Assembly (NCBI GenBank): GCA_937916365.1
Contig: CALFSY010000251.1
Span: 1-34,252 of the forward strand
DNA length: 34,252 nt
Reading direction: 5' to 3'
DNA from: an uncultured Jannaschia sp.
GTDB lineage: Bacteria; Pseudomonadota; Alphaproteobacteria; Rhodobacterales; Rhodobacteraceae
Below are positions 24,940 to 33,027 of the stretch, in pieces. The first letter of the stretch is position 1, and each line of letters starts with the position of its first letter. Position numbers and translations under genes: made by a program. The notes beneath the pieces are model-generated. The model searched no databases. It saw only the letters and a list, made by a program, of their open reading frames with translations, and was not told where the DNA came from.

Positions 24940-27900
24940 TATTCGGCCGCTATTGTGAGGCCTTCAAGCTGATCTTCAATTTCGTCTGCACCGGCTTGTA
25001 GGGCGGCAAGTGTATCTTCGTCAGGATGCCAATACTGTCGATCACACGCCTCGATCAGGCGGTTTGCCATGCGGGCCGACGCGCGGGGGTTTAGCGCGGC
25101 CATCCGCCGACGCATTGCATCGTCTAAAACAAAGGTTTCGCTCAACCGTTGATAAACCCATGGGTCAACCTGGCCTGTTGTGGCGGACCATCCCAATGTG
25201 TTGGTGATCTGTGCCTCGATCTGGCGCACGCCTTCGTGGCCATGCTGCAAAAGTGCCTCGAACCATTTTGGGTTTAGCCCCCGCGCGCGGGTTTCAAGCG
25301 CAACCTGGTCTTTTAACGTGCGCACCTTACCATCGCCCCTGGTCTGATCGCCGATGAAAACCGGGGCTTCTTGCCCACCGCGGGCGCGTTTGACCGCCCG
25401 CGCGATGCCGCCCAATGTGTCGAAATAATGATCAACGGTGGTCACACCCAATTCAACGGACTCAAGGTTTTGATAGGCCAAATCGACATCTTTCAACGCC
25501 TGTTGCAACAGGCCCGGATTTTTGCGTGCTTTTCCATCCACACCATAAGCGAAGCATTTGCGTGCCTGATAGGCGTCGGCCAACTCATCCTCGGCCCCCC
25601 ATACCCCGCCGTCGATCAATCCGTTAACGTTTGATCCATACGCGCCTTCGGCATTGGAAAACACACGCAACGCTGCGTCATCAATGCCAACACCCATTTT
25701 TTGTGCATACTCCAGCGCATGGGCGCGCACGAAATTTTGGTCGATCGGTTCATCGGCGGTGGCGGCCTTATGCGCGGCCTCGGCCAACATGCGGGTTTGT
25801 AGGGGTAACAGATCGCGGAAAATTCCCGATAACGTCATTACCACATCAATGCGCGGGCGGCCCAATTCCGCCAGTGGGATCAAATCGGCGCCGCACAATC
25901 GCCCATGCCCATCAAACCGCGGGGTCGCGCCCAATAGGGCAAGCGCCTGTGCAATCGGGCCACCATCGGATTTTATGTTGTCAGATCCCCACAACACCAG
26001 GGCGATGGACCGCGGTATGCCGCCGGCCGCGTCGATCAATTTCTGCGCCTGCTTTGCCCCATCCTGCAATGCAAAGGCCGTGGGCATACGGAACGGATCA
26101 AACGCATGGATGTTGCGCCCCGTAGGTAGGATTTCGGGTGATCGTATCAAATCACCCCCCGGCACAGGGGCAATATACCGCCCCGAAAGCGCCCGCATCA
26201 GGCCAGAAAGTTCCGCCTGTGTATGCAACAACGTATCGGTCAGGTGCGCCTTAACCTCGGCCGGAGTGTCAGGTGGCAGAACGTGCAAGTGTTCGTTCAG
26301 TGCATCATTATCCACCGGTTGCCCAACCACATGCAGACCTGATGGGATAAGCGCCTGTTCCGTTTCCAATAGCGTGCGCCACAACGTGTCGGGATCGCGC
26401 CCATCAAGATCAACCGCGTCTGCCTGTTCTTGGATCAAGGTTGCCAAATCATCGCGTTCGGGCGCATCCGGGGCCAGCGCACGCCAGCGGTGCAAACTGT
26501 CTTTTAATTCGGCCAATCCTTTATACAGCCCCGCCGCCGCCAATGGTGGGGTTAGGTGTGTGACAGTAATCGCATTTGCGCGCCGTTTGGCCAATGTTGC
26601 CTCAGACGGGTTATTGGCCGCATAAAGATAAACGTTTGGCATATTGCCGATTAAACGATCGGGCCAATCATCTGCGCCCAACCCCACCTGTTTGCCGGGC
26701 ATAAATTCCACGGCGCCGTGCATACCGAAATGCAAAATAACATCGGCCTGATAGATGGTTTTTAACCACAGATAGAATGTTGCAAAGGCGTGCGTGGGCG
26801 CGAACCCTTTTTCAAAAAGCAACCGCATCGGATCGCCTTCGTGCCCGAAGCCTGGTTGAACACCCACAAAAACTTTGCCGAAATGCCGCCCCAATACAAA
26901 CACGCCCCGCCCATCAGATTGGATTTTGCCCGGGGCAGGGCCCCAAACACGCTCAATCTCTGGCAAATGCGGGGCGTCACGCACGATTGTATCGGCGGCA
27001 ACATGGGCGGCTACGTTGGCCTCTTGCCCATAGTGTTCGGCATTGCCGCCCAGGATTGTTTGGCGCAGATCGTCGGGCGATGGGGGCAGATCGGCGCCCA
27101 TATCATACCCTTGGGCTTGCATATGGGTTAAGGTATTAAACAGGCTTTCAAACACGCTGAGGTGTGCGGCCGTGCCCACGGCCCCGGCATTTGGTGGAAA
27201 CCCATAGAGCACGATGCCCACCTTTTTGTCGGCGTTGGCCGCGCGGCGTAACATTGCCAATCGCTTGGTCTTTTCGACCAGGTGATCAACCCGTTCCCAA
27301 CAGGGGGCCATTGCCTTGGCATCCATGGTTGGCCTGCACGCCCGGGCGCACCCCGCGCATCCATCTGGCCCGTGCCGCCCCCCGAACACAGTGGGGTTGG
27401 TGGCGCCGTCGATTTCCGGCAATGCCACCAGCATGGTGGTTTCAATCGGACCTAACCCGCCGGGGGACACCGCCCATTGGTCCAGGGTTTGAAATTCGAT
27501 CGGGTGTGCGGCGATATAGGGCACATCAAGGTCTTTTAACACCGCCACTGCCGCCGCAGAATCGTTGTATGCGGGCCCGCCAATCAAACTGAACCCCGTC
27601 AGTGACACCAGCGTGTCGATCCGCCCGTCCGTGAAATATTCGGCAATCGCCCCCCGCGCGTCGAGCCCACCGGCAAAGGCGGGGATCACGGCAAGGTTCG
27701 CCGCCTGTAGTTTCCGAATAACCGCATCATAATGCGCGGTGTCCGAGGCCAGGATATAACTGCGCATCATCAAAAGACCGATGGTCGCATCGGGATGTTG
27801 CGGTTGCGGCAACGCGGCCGGATCGGTGACGATCCCGTGACCCGGGGTATCGGGGTGGTAAAGCCCCACATCGGGGTAATCAACCGGTTCGGCGGCCACC

Positions 27901-28529
27901 GTGCGGTTGGATGCGGTGGTGTGGCCATACATACCCACCAGAAAGCGGACCATGTGTTCGACATTATCGTCCGATCCGCCCAACCAGTATTGCATCGTCA
28001 AAAACCAGGCGCGCAAATCCCGAGCCTTGCCAGGAATATATTTCAAGATTTTGGGCAAACGGCGCAAAAGTTTCATCTGCGCTTCACCAGACCGTGCCGA
28101 AGGCTGTTTTGACCCGCGTAGTTTTTTCAACAACCGCATGGCTGTTGAGGCGGGTTTCGACATATCGAGATCGCCCATTTTCGTCAGACGCACGATATCT
28201 TGTGCCGATACGATGCCAACCATGGCGTCACACGCCCCGCGCCGCGCCTGTAAGATGGGCAAAATGGCGGTAATATGATCCTCTAAAAACAAGAGGTTGA
28301 CCAGAATAATATCGCCGCGTTGCACGGCCGCCTTTGCCTGGTCCAACGCGGCGGGGTTTTCGGCCCATTCGGCGGCGGCATGCACCGATATGGTAAGATC
28401 TGGGAAATCCCCCGCCAGGCGCGCGGTGGCCCGCGCGGCGGGGCCGGCGGCATGGCTGTCAAGCGTTATGATAACAACGCGATAACCGGGAATATGATCG
28501 TCATCACCGCGCAAAATGGGCCTTCGCAT
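24939..28529 (-). CDS. bchH: Magnesium chelatase large subunit BchH
   Basis: BchH binds protoporphyrin IX and inserts Mg2+ with the BchI-BchD ATPase, the first committed step to bacteriochlorophyll. The 1196-residue protein has the CobN/BchH architecture: the N-terminal PGYRVVIITLDSHAAGPAAR, KPASTAMRLLKKLRG, then the catalytic region with LHFGMHGAVEFMPGKQVGL and later ARKCFAYGVDGKARKN near the C-terminus. I chose ATG 28529 (MRRPILRGDDD); the in-frame TTG at 28544 is an alternative, and no strong Shine-Dalgarno supports either. The start lies inside bchB (26-base overlap). BchI and BchD, its required partners, are not in this window. Confidence 0.95.
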   Translation of the reverse strand: MRRPILRGDDDHIPGYRVVIITLDSHAAGPAARATARLAGDFPDLTISVHAAAEWAENPAALDQAKAAVQRGDIILVNLLFLEDHITAILPILQARRGACDAMVGIVSAQDIVRLTKMGDLDMSKPASTAMRLLKKLRGSKQPSARSGEAQMKLLRRLPKILKYIPGKARDLRAWFLTMQYWLGGSDDNVEHMVRFLVGMYGHTTASNRTVAAEPVDYPDVGLYHPDTPGHGIVTDPAALPQPQHPDATIGLLMMRSYILASDTAHYDAVIRKLQAANLAVIPAFAGGLDARGAIAEYFTDGRIDTLVSLTGFSLIGGPAYNDSAAAVAVLKDLDVPYIAAHPIEFQTLDQWAVSPGGLGPIETTMLVALPEIDGATNPTVFGGRHGPDGCAGCARACRPTMDAKAMAPCWERVDHLVEKTKRLAMLRRAANADKKVGIVLYGFPPNAGAVGTAAHLSVFESLFNTLTHMQAQGYDMGADLPPSPDDLRQTILGGNAEHYGQEANVAAHVAADTIVRDAPHLPEIERVWGPAPGKIQSDGRGVFVLGRHFGKVFVGVQPGFGHEGDPMRLLFEKGFAPTHAFATFYLWLKTIYQADVILHFGMHGAVEFMPGKQVGLGADDWPDRLIGNMPNVYLYAANNPSEATLAKRRANAITVTHLTPPLAAAGLYKGLAELKDSLHRWRALAPDAPERDDLATLIQEQADAVDLDGRDPDTLWRTLLETEQALIPSGLHVVGQPVDNDALNEHLHVLPPDTPAEVKAHLTDTLLHTQAELSGLMRALSGRYIAPVPGGDLIRSPEILPTGRNIHAFDPFRMPTAFALQDGAKQAQKLIDAAGGIPRSIALVLWGSDNIKSDGGPIAQALALLGATPRFDGHGRLCGADLIPLAELGRPRIDVVMTLSGIFRDLLPLQTRMLAEAAHKAATADEPIDQNFVRAHALEYAQKMGVGIDDAALRVFSNAEGAYGSNVNGLIDGGVWGAEDELADAYQARKCFAYGVDGKARKNPGLLQQALKDVDLAYQNLESVELGVTTVDHYFDTLGGIARAVKRARGGQEAPVFIGDQTRGDGKVRTLKDQVALETRARGLNPKWFEALLQHGHEGVRQIEAQITNTLGWSATTGQVDPWVYQRLSETFVLDDAMRRRMAALNPRASARMANRLIEACDRQYWHPDEDTLAALQAGADEIEDQLEGLTIAAE

Positions 28530-30042
28530 CGTAAAGTGTGTCAATGTCGATCTGGGTTACCCCGCGATCGGTGGCGAATTTTTCGGTGTTTCGGCGGGCC
28601 TTACCGCGCACGAAAAAGGGGATTTTTTTCAATTCCTGTTCGGCCTCGGCCAACCAGGTCACCACATCGGCGCCTGGGGTCGGATCATCGGACGCGGGGG
28701 TTTCATCCGCTAATGTGCCGCCTGTGTCAGGGGGGTGGCCCCCATGGTGGCTGGGCCCTGCAGCATCGTGAAATTCAAAATCTTCACGGAACATGGTCAA
28801 TAGGTGTTCTTCTAGCCCCATGACCAACGGATGCACCCATGTGTCAAAGATTACGTTTGCGCCTTCCCATCCCATTTGCGGGGAATACCGCGCCGGAAAA
28901 TCCTGCACATGGACGGGGGCGGATATAACGGCGCACGGAATGCCTAAACGTTTGCCAATGTGGCGTTCCATTTGTGTGCCCAGGATCAGCTCGGGTGCCT
29001 GATCGGCGATGGCGCGTTCAACCTCAAGGTAGTCGTCGGTGACCAATGCGGTGACCCCAAATTCCTTGGCCGCTTGGCGCAGGGGGCGCGCAAATTCGCG
29101 ATTGTAGCATCCCATGCCCACAACCTCGAACCCCATTTCATCGCGGGCGATGCGCGCGGCGGCAACGACATGGGTGGCATCCCCGAACACAAAGACCCGC
29201 TTACCGGTTAAATAGGTTGAATCCACCGATTTCGACCACCAGGGTTGGCGCAGGTGCGTTGTGTCGCGATGTGCGGGCAGGCCGGTAAGATGCGCAATTT
29301 CATTGATGAAATCGTGGGTCGCGCCAACCCCGATTGGGATTGTTTTGGTGAACGGTTGGCCACAGGTGCGTTCCAGATGCCGCGCCGCGGTTTCGGCATG
29401 TTCTGGATACATCACAACATTGATATGCGCCTGGCCCAGTTGGGCAATGTCATTCGGTGTGGCATCAAATGGGGCCACAACATTGATTGTGATCCCCATT
29501 GTATTCAATAGGCGCGTGATTTCCCCAATATCGTCACGGTGGCGAAACCCCAATGCAAGCGGGCCTAATATATTGGCAGTCACGGCATCTGTGCGTGCCA
29601 TGGGGTGGGCCAACGCCTTGACGATTTGGTAAAATGTTTCGTCTGTGCCGAAATTTTCTTTGCGCTGATAACTGGGCAAATCCAACGGGATAACGGGGAT
29701 GGACAATCCCATCGCCGCCGCCAAGCCGCCGGGGTCATCCTGGATCAATTCTGCGGTGCAGGACGCGCCCACGATCATGGCTTGCGGGCGATAGCGGTCA
29801 TAGGCGTTTTGGCATGTTTCTTGAAAAAGGGTGGCAGTGTTTTCGCCCAAATCCCGGCCCTCGAACGTGGTGTAAGTGACCGGGGGGCGATGCCCACGGC
29901 GTTCGATCATCGTAAACAACAAATCGGCATAGGTATCGCCCTGCGGGGCATGTAGAACAAAGTGCATCCCCCGCATCGCGGTGACCACACGCATTGCCCC
30001 AACGTGTGGGGGGCCTTCGTATGTCCAAACCGATAACTTCAT
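28504..30042 (-). CDS. bchB: Dark-operative protochlorophyllide reductase subunit BchB
   Basis: With BchN, BchB forms the NifDK-like catalytic component that reduces ring D of protochlorophyllide without light. The 512-residue protein begins MKLSVWTYEGPPHVGAMRV. D36 in HAPQGD is the unusual aspartate ligand of the shared [4Fe-4S] cluster, and VGASCTAELIQDDPGG carries a conserved cysteine. The C-terminal part (VTWLAEAEQELKKIPFFVRG through GVTQIDIDTLYDAKAH) is the separate PCP-reductase tail domain, linked by a His/Pro/Asp-rich spacer around 432-460. It overlaps bchN by 4 bases. Confidence 0.97.
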   Translation of the reverse strand: MKLSVWTYEGPPHVGAMRVVTAMRGMHFVLHAPQGDTYADLLFTMIERRGHRPPVTYTTFEGRDLGENTATLFQETCQNAYDRYRPQAMIVGASCTAELIQDDPGGLAAAMGLSIPVIPLDLPSYQRKENFGTDETFYQIVKALAHPMARTDAVTANILGPLALGFRHRDDIGEITRLLNTMGITINVVAPFDATPNDIAQLGQAHINVVMYPEHAETAARHLERTCGQPFTKTIPIGVGATHDFINEIAHLTGLPAHRDTTHLRQPWWSKSVDSTYLTGKRVFVFGDATHVVAAARIARDEMGFEVVGMGCYNREFARPLRQAAKEFGVTALVTDDYLEVERAIADQAPELILGTQMERHIGKRLGIPCAVISAPVHVQDFPARYSPQMGWEGANVIFDTWVHPLVMGLEEHLLTMFREDFEFHDAAGPSHHGGHPPDTGGTLADETPASDDPTPGADVVTWLAEAEQELKKIPFFVRGKARRNTEKFATDRGVTQIDIDTLYDAKAHFAR

Positions 30043-31340
30043 TCCGCGGCCTGCGCCATTTCGGGGGTTAACATTGCGCGGCGTCTAACCGGGCGGGAAA
30101 ACAGGCCCGCCAAATCGCCCGCTTGATCGTAAAAATGGATGGGGGTGAAGACCAATTCGATGGCCCATTTTGTGGTCAACCCTTCCGCTTCTAACGGGTT
30201 GGCCAGGCCAAGGCCGCACACTGTTAAATCGGGGCGTCCGGTGCGCACACGGTCAAGCTGCCGATCAACATCTTGCCCTTCTGAAATCACAGGCCCATCT
30301 GGGATCAGCGCCAAATCCGATGCGGTAAGGGTTTTGTGGATGTAGGGTTGCCCGATTTCAAGCGCGGTCATGCCGCATTCACGGATTAAAAATCGCGCCA
30401 GGGGAATTTCAAGCTGACTATCGGGCATAAAGAAAATCGTTTTGCCGCGCAACGGTGCGGCGGCGTTGGCGATGGCTTGGCGGGCACGGGCGCGCGGTGC
30501 GGCGGTGACCCGATCAAATGTGGCGGCGTCAACACCAAATTCGTCTGCAATCGCGCGCAGCCATAGCGTTGTGCCTTCCTCACCAAAGGGAAAGGGTGCC
30601 TTGATCCTGCGCGCACCGCGACGTTCCAATGCCGCGGCGGTTTCCCCAAGAAATGGTTGCAAGCAGGCAAACACTGTATTGGGGCCAATGCCCGGGGCCT
30701 CGGCCGAGCGCGGCGCAGGTAAAACATGAATCGGCCCGATACCCATGTGCCGTAGCAGGCGCACCGCTTGATCCTCTGCCACATCGGGTAGGGCCCCCAC
30801 CAACAGCAGGGCGCGCGTATCTGTTTGCGGCAATCCCGGCACCATGGCCGCCAGGCAGGAATCTTCGCCTTGGGTAAATGTTGTTTCAATGCCCGATCCG
30901 GAATAGGCCAACACCCGCACATGGGGCGCGTGCCGTTGGTTTAGCCGCTCTGCCGCGTGGCTAAGGTCTAATTTAATGACCTCGGATGGGCATGATCCCA
31001 CCAAAAACAAACGCTTTATATCCGGGCGTCGCGCCAGCAATCGCGCAACTTCGCGGTCCAGCTCATCCTGCGCGTCGGCCATGCCGGCTAAATCACTTTC
31101 TTCTAGGATGGCGGTGCCGAATCGCGGTTCGGCAAAAATCATCACACCAGCGGCCGATTGTAACAAGTGCGCACAGGTGCGCGACCCCACCACCAGGAAA
31201 AAGGCATCTTGCATTTTGCGATGCAGCCAAATGATGCTGGTTAGGCCGCAAAATACCTCGCGCTGCCCACGTTCTTTAAGAATCGGGGCCGTTTGGCAAG
31301 TGCCTGTGGAGGTAAGGGCGGTGGCGCGCGTGATTGTCAT
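30039..31340 (-). CDS. bchN: Dark-operative protochlorophyllide reductase subunit BchN
   Basis: BchN is the NifD-like partner of BchB. The 433-residue protein keeps the three cluster cysteines C31 (VFCGLTS), C56 (SRTCAHLL) and C117 (GSCPSEVIKLDL); the spacings of 25 and 61 equal those of the Rhodobacter capsulatus ligands 26, 51 and 112. The N-terminus is about five residues longer than that reference. Other family signatures are IIWLHRKMQDAFFLV, AEPRFGTAILEESDLAG and YSGSGIETTFTQGED. It overlaps bchF at the start and bchB at the end by 4 bases each, so bchF-N-B are translationally coupled. Confidence 0.97.
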   Translation of the reverse strand: MTITRATALTSTGTCQTAPILKERGQREVFCGLTSIIWLHRKMQDAFFLVVGSRTCAHLLQSAAGVMIFAEPRFGTAILEESDLAGMADAQDELDREVARLLARRPDIKRLFLVGSCPSEVIKLDLSHAAERLNQRHAPHVRVLAYSGSGIETTFTQGEDSCLAAMVPGLPQTDTRALLLVGALPDVAEDQAVRLLRHMGIGPIHVLPAPRSAEAPGIGPNTVFACLQPFLGETAAALERRGARRIKAPFPFGEEGTTLWLRAIADEFGVDAATFDRVTAAPRARARQAIANAAAPLRGKTIFFMPDSQLEIPLARFLIRECGMTALEIGQPYIHKTLTASDLALIPDGPVISEGQDVDRQLDRVRTGRPDLTVCGLGLANPLEAEGLTTKWAIELVFTPIHFYDQAGDLAGLFSRPVRRRAMLTPEMAQAAE

Positions 31341-31834
31341 GCCGCACCTTTTGCAACATGGTCACCCTGCAGACGGGCCAGGCGCAGTTTGCGCAAAAAT
31401 TGCGCGGCATTGATGACATACGTGGTATATGCGGCAAGCGCGATCCACATCTGCACGTCGTGGGCCAGACCCATCCATAACGCCCAGACATACGCCAGAT
31501 GCAGGGCGATTACGGCAAAACTAACGACGTCTTCCCAAAAAAAGGCGGGCGCAAAGAGGTATTGGCCGAAAACGGCCTTTTCCCAAATTGCGCCTGTCAC
31601 CATGATGGTCAAAAGGATTAATGTTTTGACAATGATTGACATTGTGGCCGCGTCATAGCCCACACCCGCCACCAAAAACCGCAGAACCAGGATCAACGAC
31701 ACCAGAAAAACCACAAATTGCAACGGGGCCAGGATCGCCTGCACTGTTGTCCACACGCTTTCATCACGCCGCGCCCGTTGCGCAGGTGTGTAAAGCGGCC
31801 GCTGCAATGGCGATGTTAAAATGTCGCTTGGCAT
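31337..31834 (-). CDS. bchF: 3-vinyl bacteriochlorophyllide hydratase BchF
   Basis: BchF adds water to the C3 vinyl group of (bacterio)chlorophyllide to give the hydroxyethyl group. The 165-residue membrane protein has four hydrophobic segments and the family pattern LYTPAQRARRDESVWTTVQ, PLQFVVFLVS, TGAIWEKAVFGQYLFAPAFF and EDVVSFAVIALHLAY. I chose ATG 31834 (MPSDIL); an in-frame GTG at 31843 would add three residues. It is the first gene of the minus-strand photosynthesis operon. The promoter region upstream contains a PpsR-type palindrome about 60 bases before the start. Confidence 0.96.
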   Translation of the reverse strand: MPSDILTSPLQRPLYTPAQRARRDESVWTTVQAILAPLQFVVFLVSLILVLRFLVAGVGYDAATMSIIVKTLILLTIMVTGAIWEKAVFGQYLFAPAFFWEDVVSFAVIALHLAYVWALWMGLAHDVQMWIALAAYTTYVINAAQFLRKLRLARLQGDHVAKGAA

Positions 31835-31895
31835 GTGTGGCACCGATTCAAACGGGTGTATGGTTAGAACAAGCCTAAATCTGTCAATCGCAATG

Positions 31896-31913
31896 TGTCA
31901 ATTAAAACTTACA
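31896..31913. promoter_or_regulatory. PpsR/CrtJ-type operator upstream of bchF
   Basis: TGTCAATTAAAACTTACA matches the TGT-N12-ACA consensus, and the flanks extend the symmetry (TGTGT...ACACA, 31894-31915). Read on the minus strand its right part supplies TTGACA (31901-31896), a consensus -35 for bchF, with a weak TTAGGC about 17 bases on. Repressor binding would therefore cover the bchF promoter. Confidence 0.8.
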
Positions 31914-31958
31914 CATGCGACGTTTGCGCAAGTCCTGCCACTAAGTTTTCATGACACA

Positions 31959-31978
31959 GCCAAAAGGCCGCCTTTGGC
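31959..31978. repeat. Inverted repeat in the bchF-ppaA intergenic region
   Basis: GCCAAAAGG and CCTTTGGC can pair around a CCG loop with one bulged A, giving a stem of 8 bp. TTTGGC recurs at 31973, 31979 and 31989. It sits between the two PpsR-type sites. It has no T-run, so it is unlikely to be a terminator; an operator or DNA-bending element is possible. Confidence 0.5.
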
Positions 31979-32027
31979 TTTGGCATCGTTTGGCGACTTT
32001 TCGCGTGGTTCTGGGCATATGCGGCGG

Positions 32028-32045
32028 TGTCAATTTCATTTGACA
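32028..32045. promoter_or_regulatory. PpsR/CrtJ-type operator overlapping the ppaA promoter
   Basis: TGTCAATTTCATTTGACA is a TGT-N12-ACA site with the extended TGTCA...TGACA symmetry. Its right half is the consensus -35 TTGACA of the ppaA promoter (32040-32045). It lies 132 bases from the site near bchF (centre to centre). Confidence 0.85.
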
Positions 32046-32067
32046 TACTCGGGCGGGTATTTACTAT
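32040..32067 (+). promoter_or_regulatory. Predicted sigma-70-type promoter of ppaA
   Basis: TTGACA (32040-32045) and TACTAT (32062-32067) are separated by 16 bases. Transcription would start near 32074, about 33 bases before the ppaA ATG at 32107. The -35 box is embedded in the PpsR-type palindrome. Confidence 0.6.
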
Positions 32068-32106
32068 CAAAGTGTAAAGCCACGTTTATAGTTGCGGTGG
32101 ATGATT

Positions 32107-32958
32107 ATGGATACGATTGCACAATCTGGATCGGTAAAGGCGCCTTTTATACCCACAGGCGCGGTGCAGCAGATGGCACAACGGGCCATTAATGCGTTAG
32201 CGGCGCAAAAAACACCGCGCGATCCAGGGTATTTAGCGGGCCCGCCGTCTTTGCCTGCCCCTCTTATTCTACCGGAAAAAACGTTGAATGATTTGTGTGA
32301 TGTTTACCTTGCGGCAGAGTCGAATCTTGGTGTGCAACATCAAACCATTCTGCGGTTGCGACGCCATGGCCTGTCGAATCCGGTGATCGTTGATGATGTC
32401 ATCCCTGCCGTGGCGCGGATTTTGGGCAAACGATGGGCCGATGACGAGGTTAGCTTTGCCGATGTTACAATCGGCACAGAACGATTGCAGAAAACTGTGC
32501 GCAGGTTGGCCACATGGGGCGGGGCGGATGGCCCGAATGTTGGGAGAGCTGCATCGCAAAACATTCTTTTGATTGTTCCGCAACCTGAACAACATACGCT
32601 TGGCGCCATTGTCTTAACGGATCAATTTCGCCGCCTGGGCTATGACGTGGAGTTAGAGGTTCACCCATCCCCCCAACGAATTATTCATCTTATGCAGGGC
32701 CGTTTTTACGCCATGGTTGGGGTGACAGTTGCGGGGCATAAAACGATTACATGGATCAAAGATTTGATTGGGTCCATTCGCGCAAATGTGCAACATGCTG
32801 CAACGCCTATTGTCTTGGGTGGGGTTGCCACGGGGCAAGATTTGGATGTGCTGCGCCGAACCAAGGCGGATTTTGTGGCCAACGATGCCCGGGCTGCTTT
32901 GCACGTGTGCGGACTGCCCTATGATGCTGCCCCGCCTGCCACAGTTCACGACCTATAG
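32107..32958 (+). CDS. ppaA: Cobalamin-binding antirepressor AerR/PpaA
   Basis: AerR/PpaA proteins bind cobalamin and change how the PpsR/CrtJ repressor acts on photosynthesis promoters in response to light and oxygen. The 283-residue protein has a helical half (about 55-135) with RILGKRWADDEVSFADVTIG, then a Rossmann-like B12-binding half from about 150 with LLIVPQPEQHTLGAIVLTDQ. H163 in EQHTLG is the candidate cobalt-ligand or pocket histidine, followed by RLGYDVELE, VGVTVAGHK and TPIVLGGVATG. GGTGG lies 6 bases before ATG 32107; in-frame alternatives are ATG 32101 and TTG 32092. It is divergent from bchF and 69 bases upstream of ppsR, the usual arrangement. Confidence 0.92.
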   Translation: MDTIAQSGSVKAPFIPTGAVQQMAQRAINALAAQKTPRDPGYLAGPPSLPAPLILPEKTLNDLCDVYLAAESNLGVQHQTILRLRRHGLSNPVIVDDVIPAVARILGKRWADDEVSFADVTIGTERLQKTVRRLATWGGADGPNVGRAASQNILLIVPQPEQHTLGAIVLTDQFRRLGYDVELEVHPSPQRIIHLMQGRFYAMVGVTVAGHKTITWIKDLIGSIRANVQHAATPIVLGGVATGQDLDVLRRTKADFVANDARAALHVCGLPYDAAPPATVHDL

Positions 32959-33027
32959 TTATACATAACGAACACATTGGCGGTTGGGGCGTAGATATGC
33001 GAATGCGGACTCTAGGGGTATGATTGA

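Noticed and set aside
25654..26625. Long plus-strand open frame (323 codons) opposite bchH
   Set aside because: It lies wholly antisense to a well-conserved part of bchH, is rich in Ser/Arg/Pro and resembles no protein family; it is a by-product of bchH codon use.
32073..32090. Third PpsR-like site before ppaA
   Set aside because: It reads TGT-N12-ATA, one base off the consensus, and lacks the inner CA/TG symmetry seen in the two good sites.
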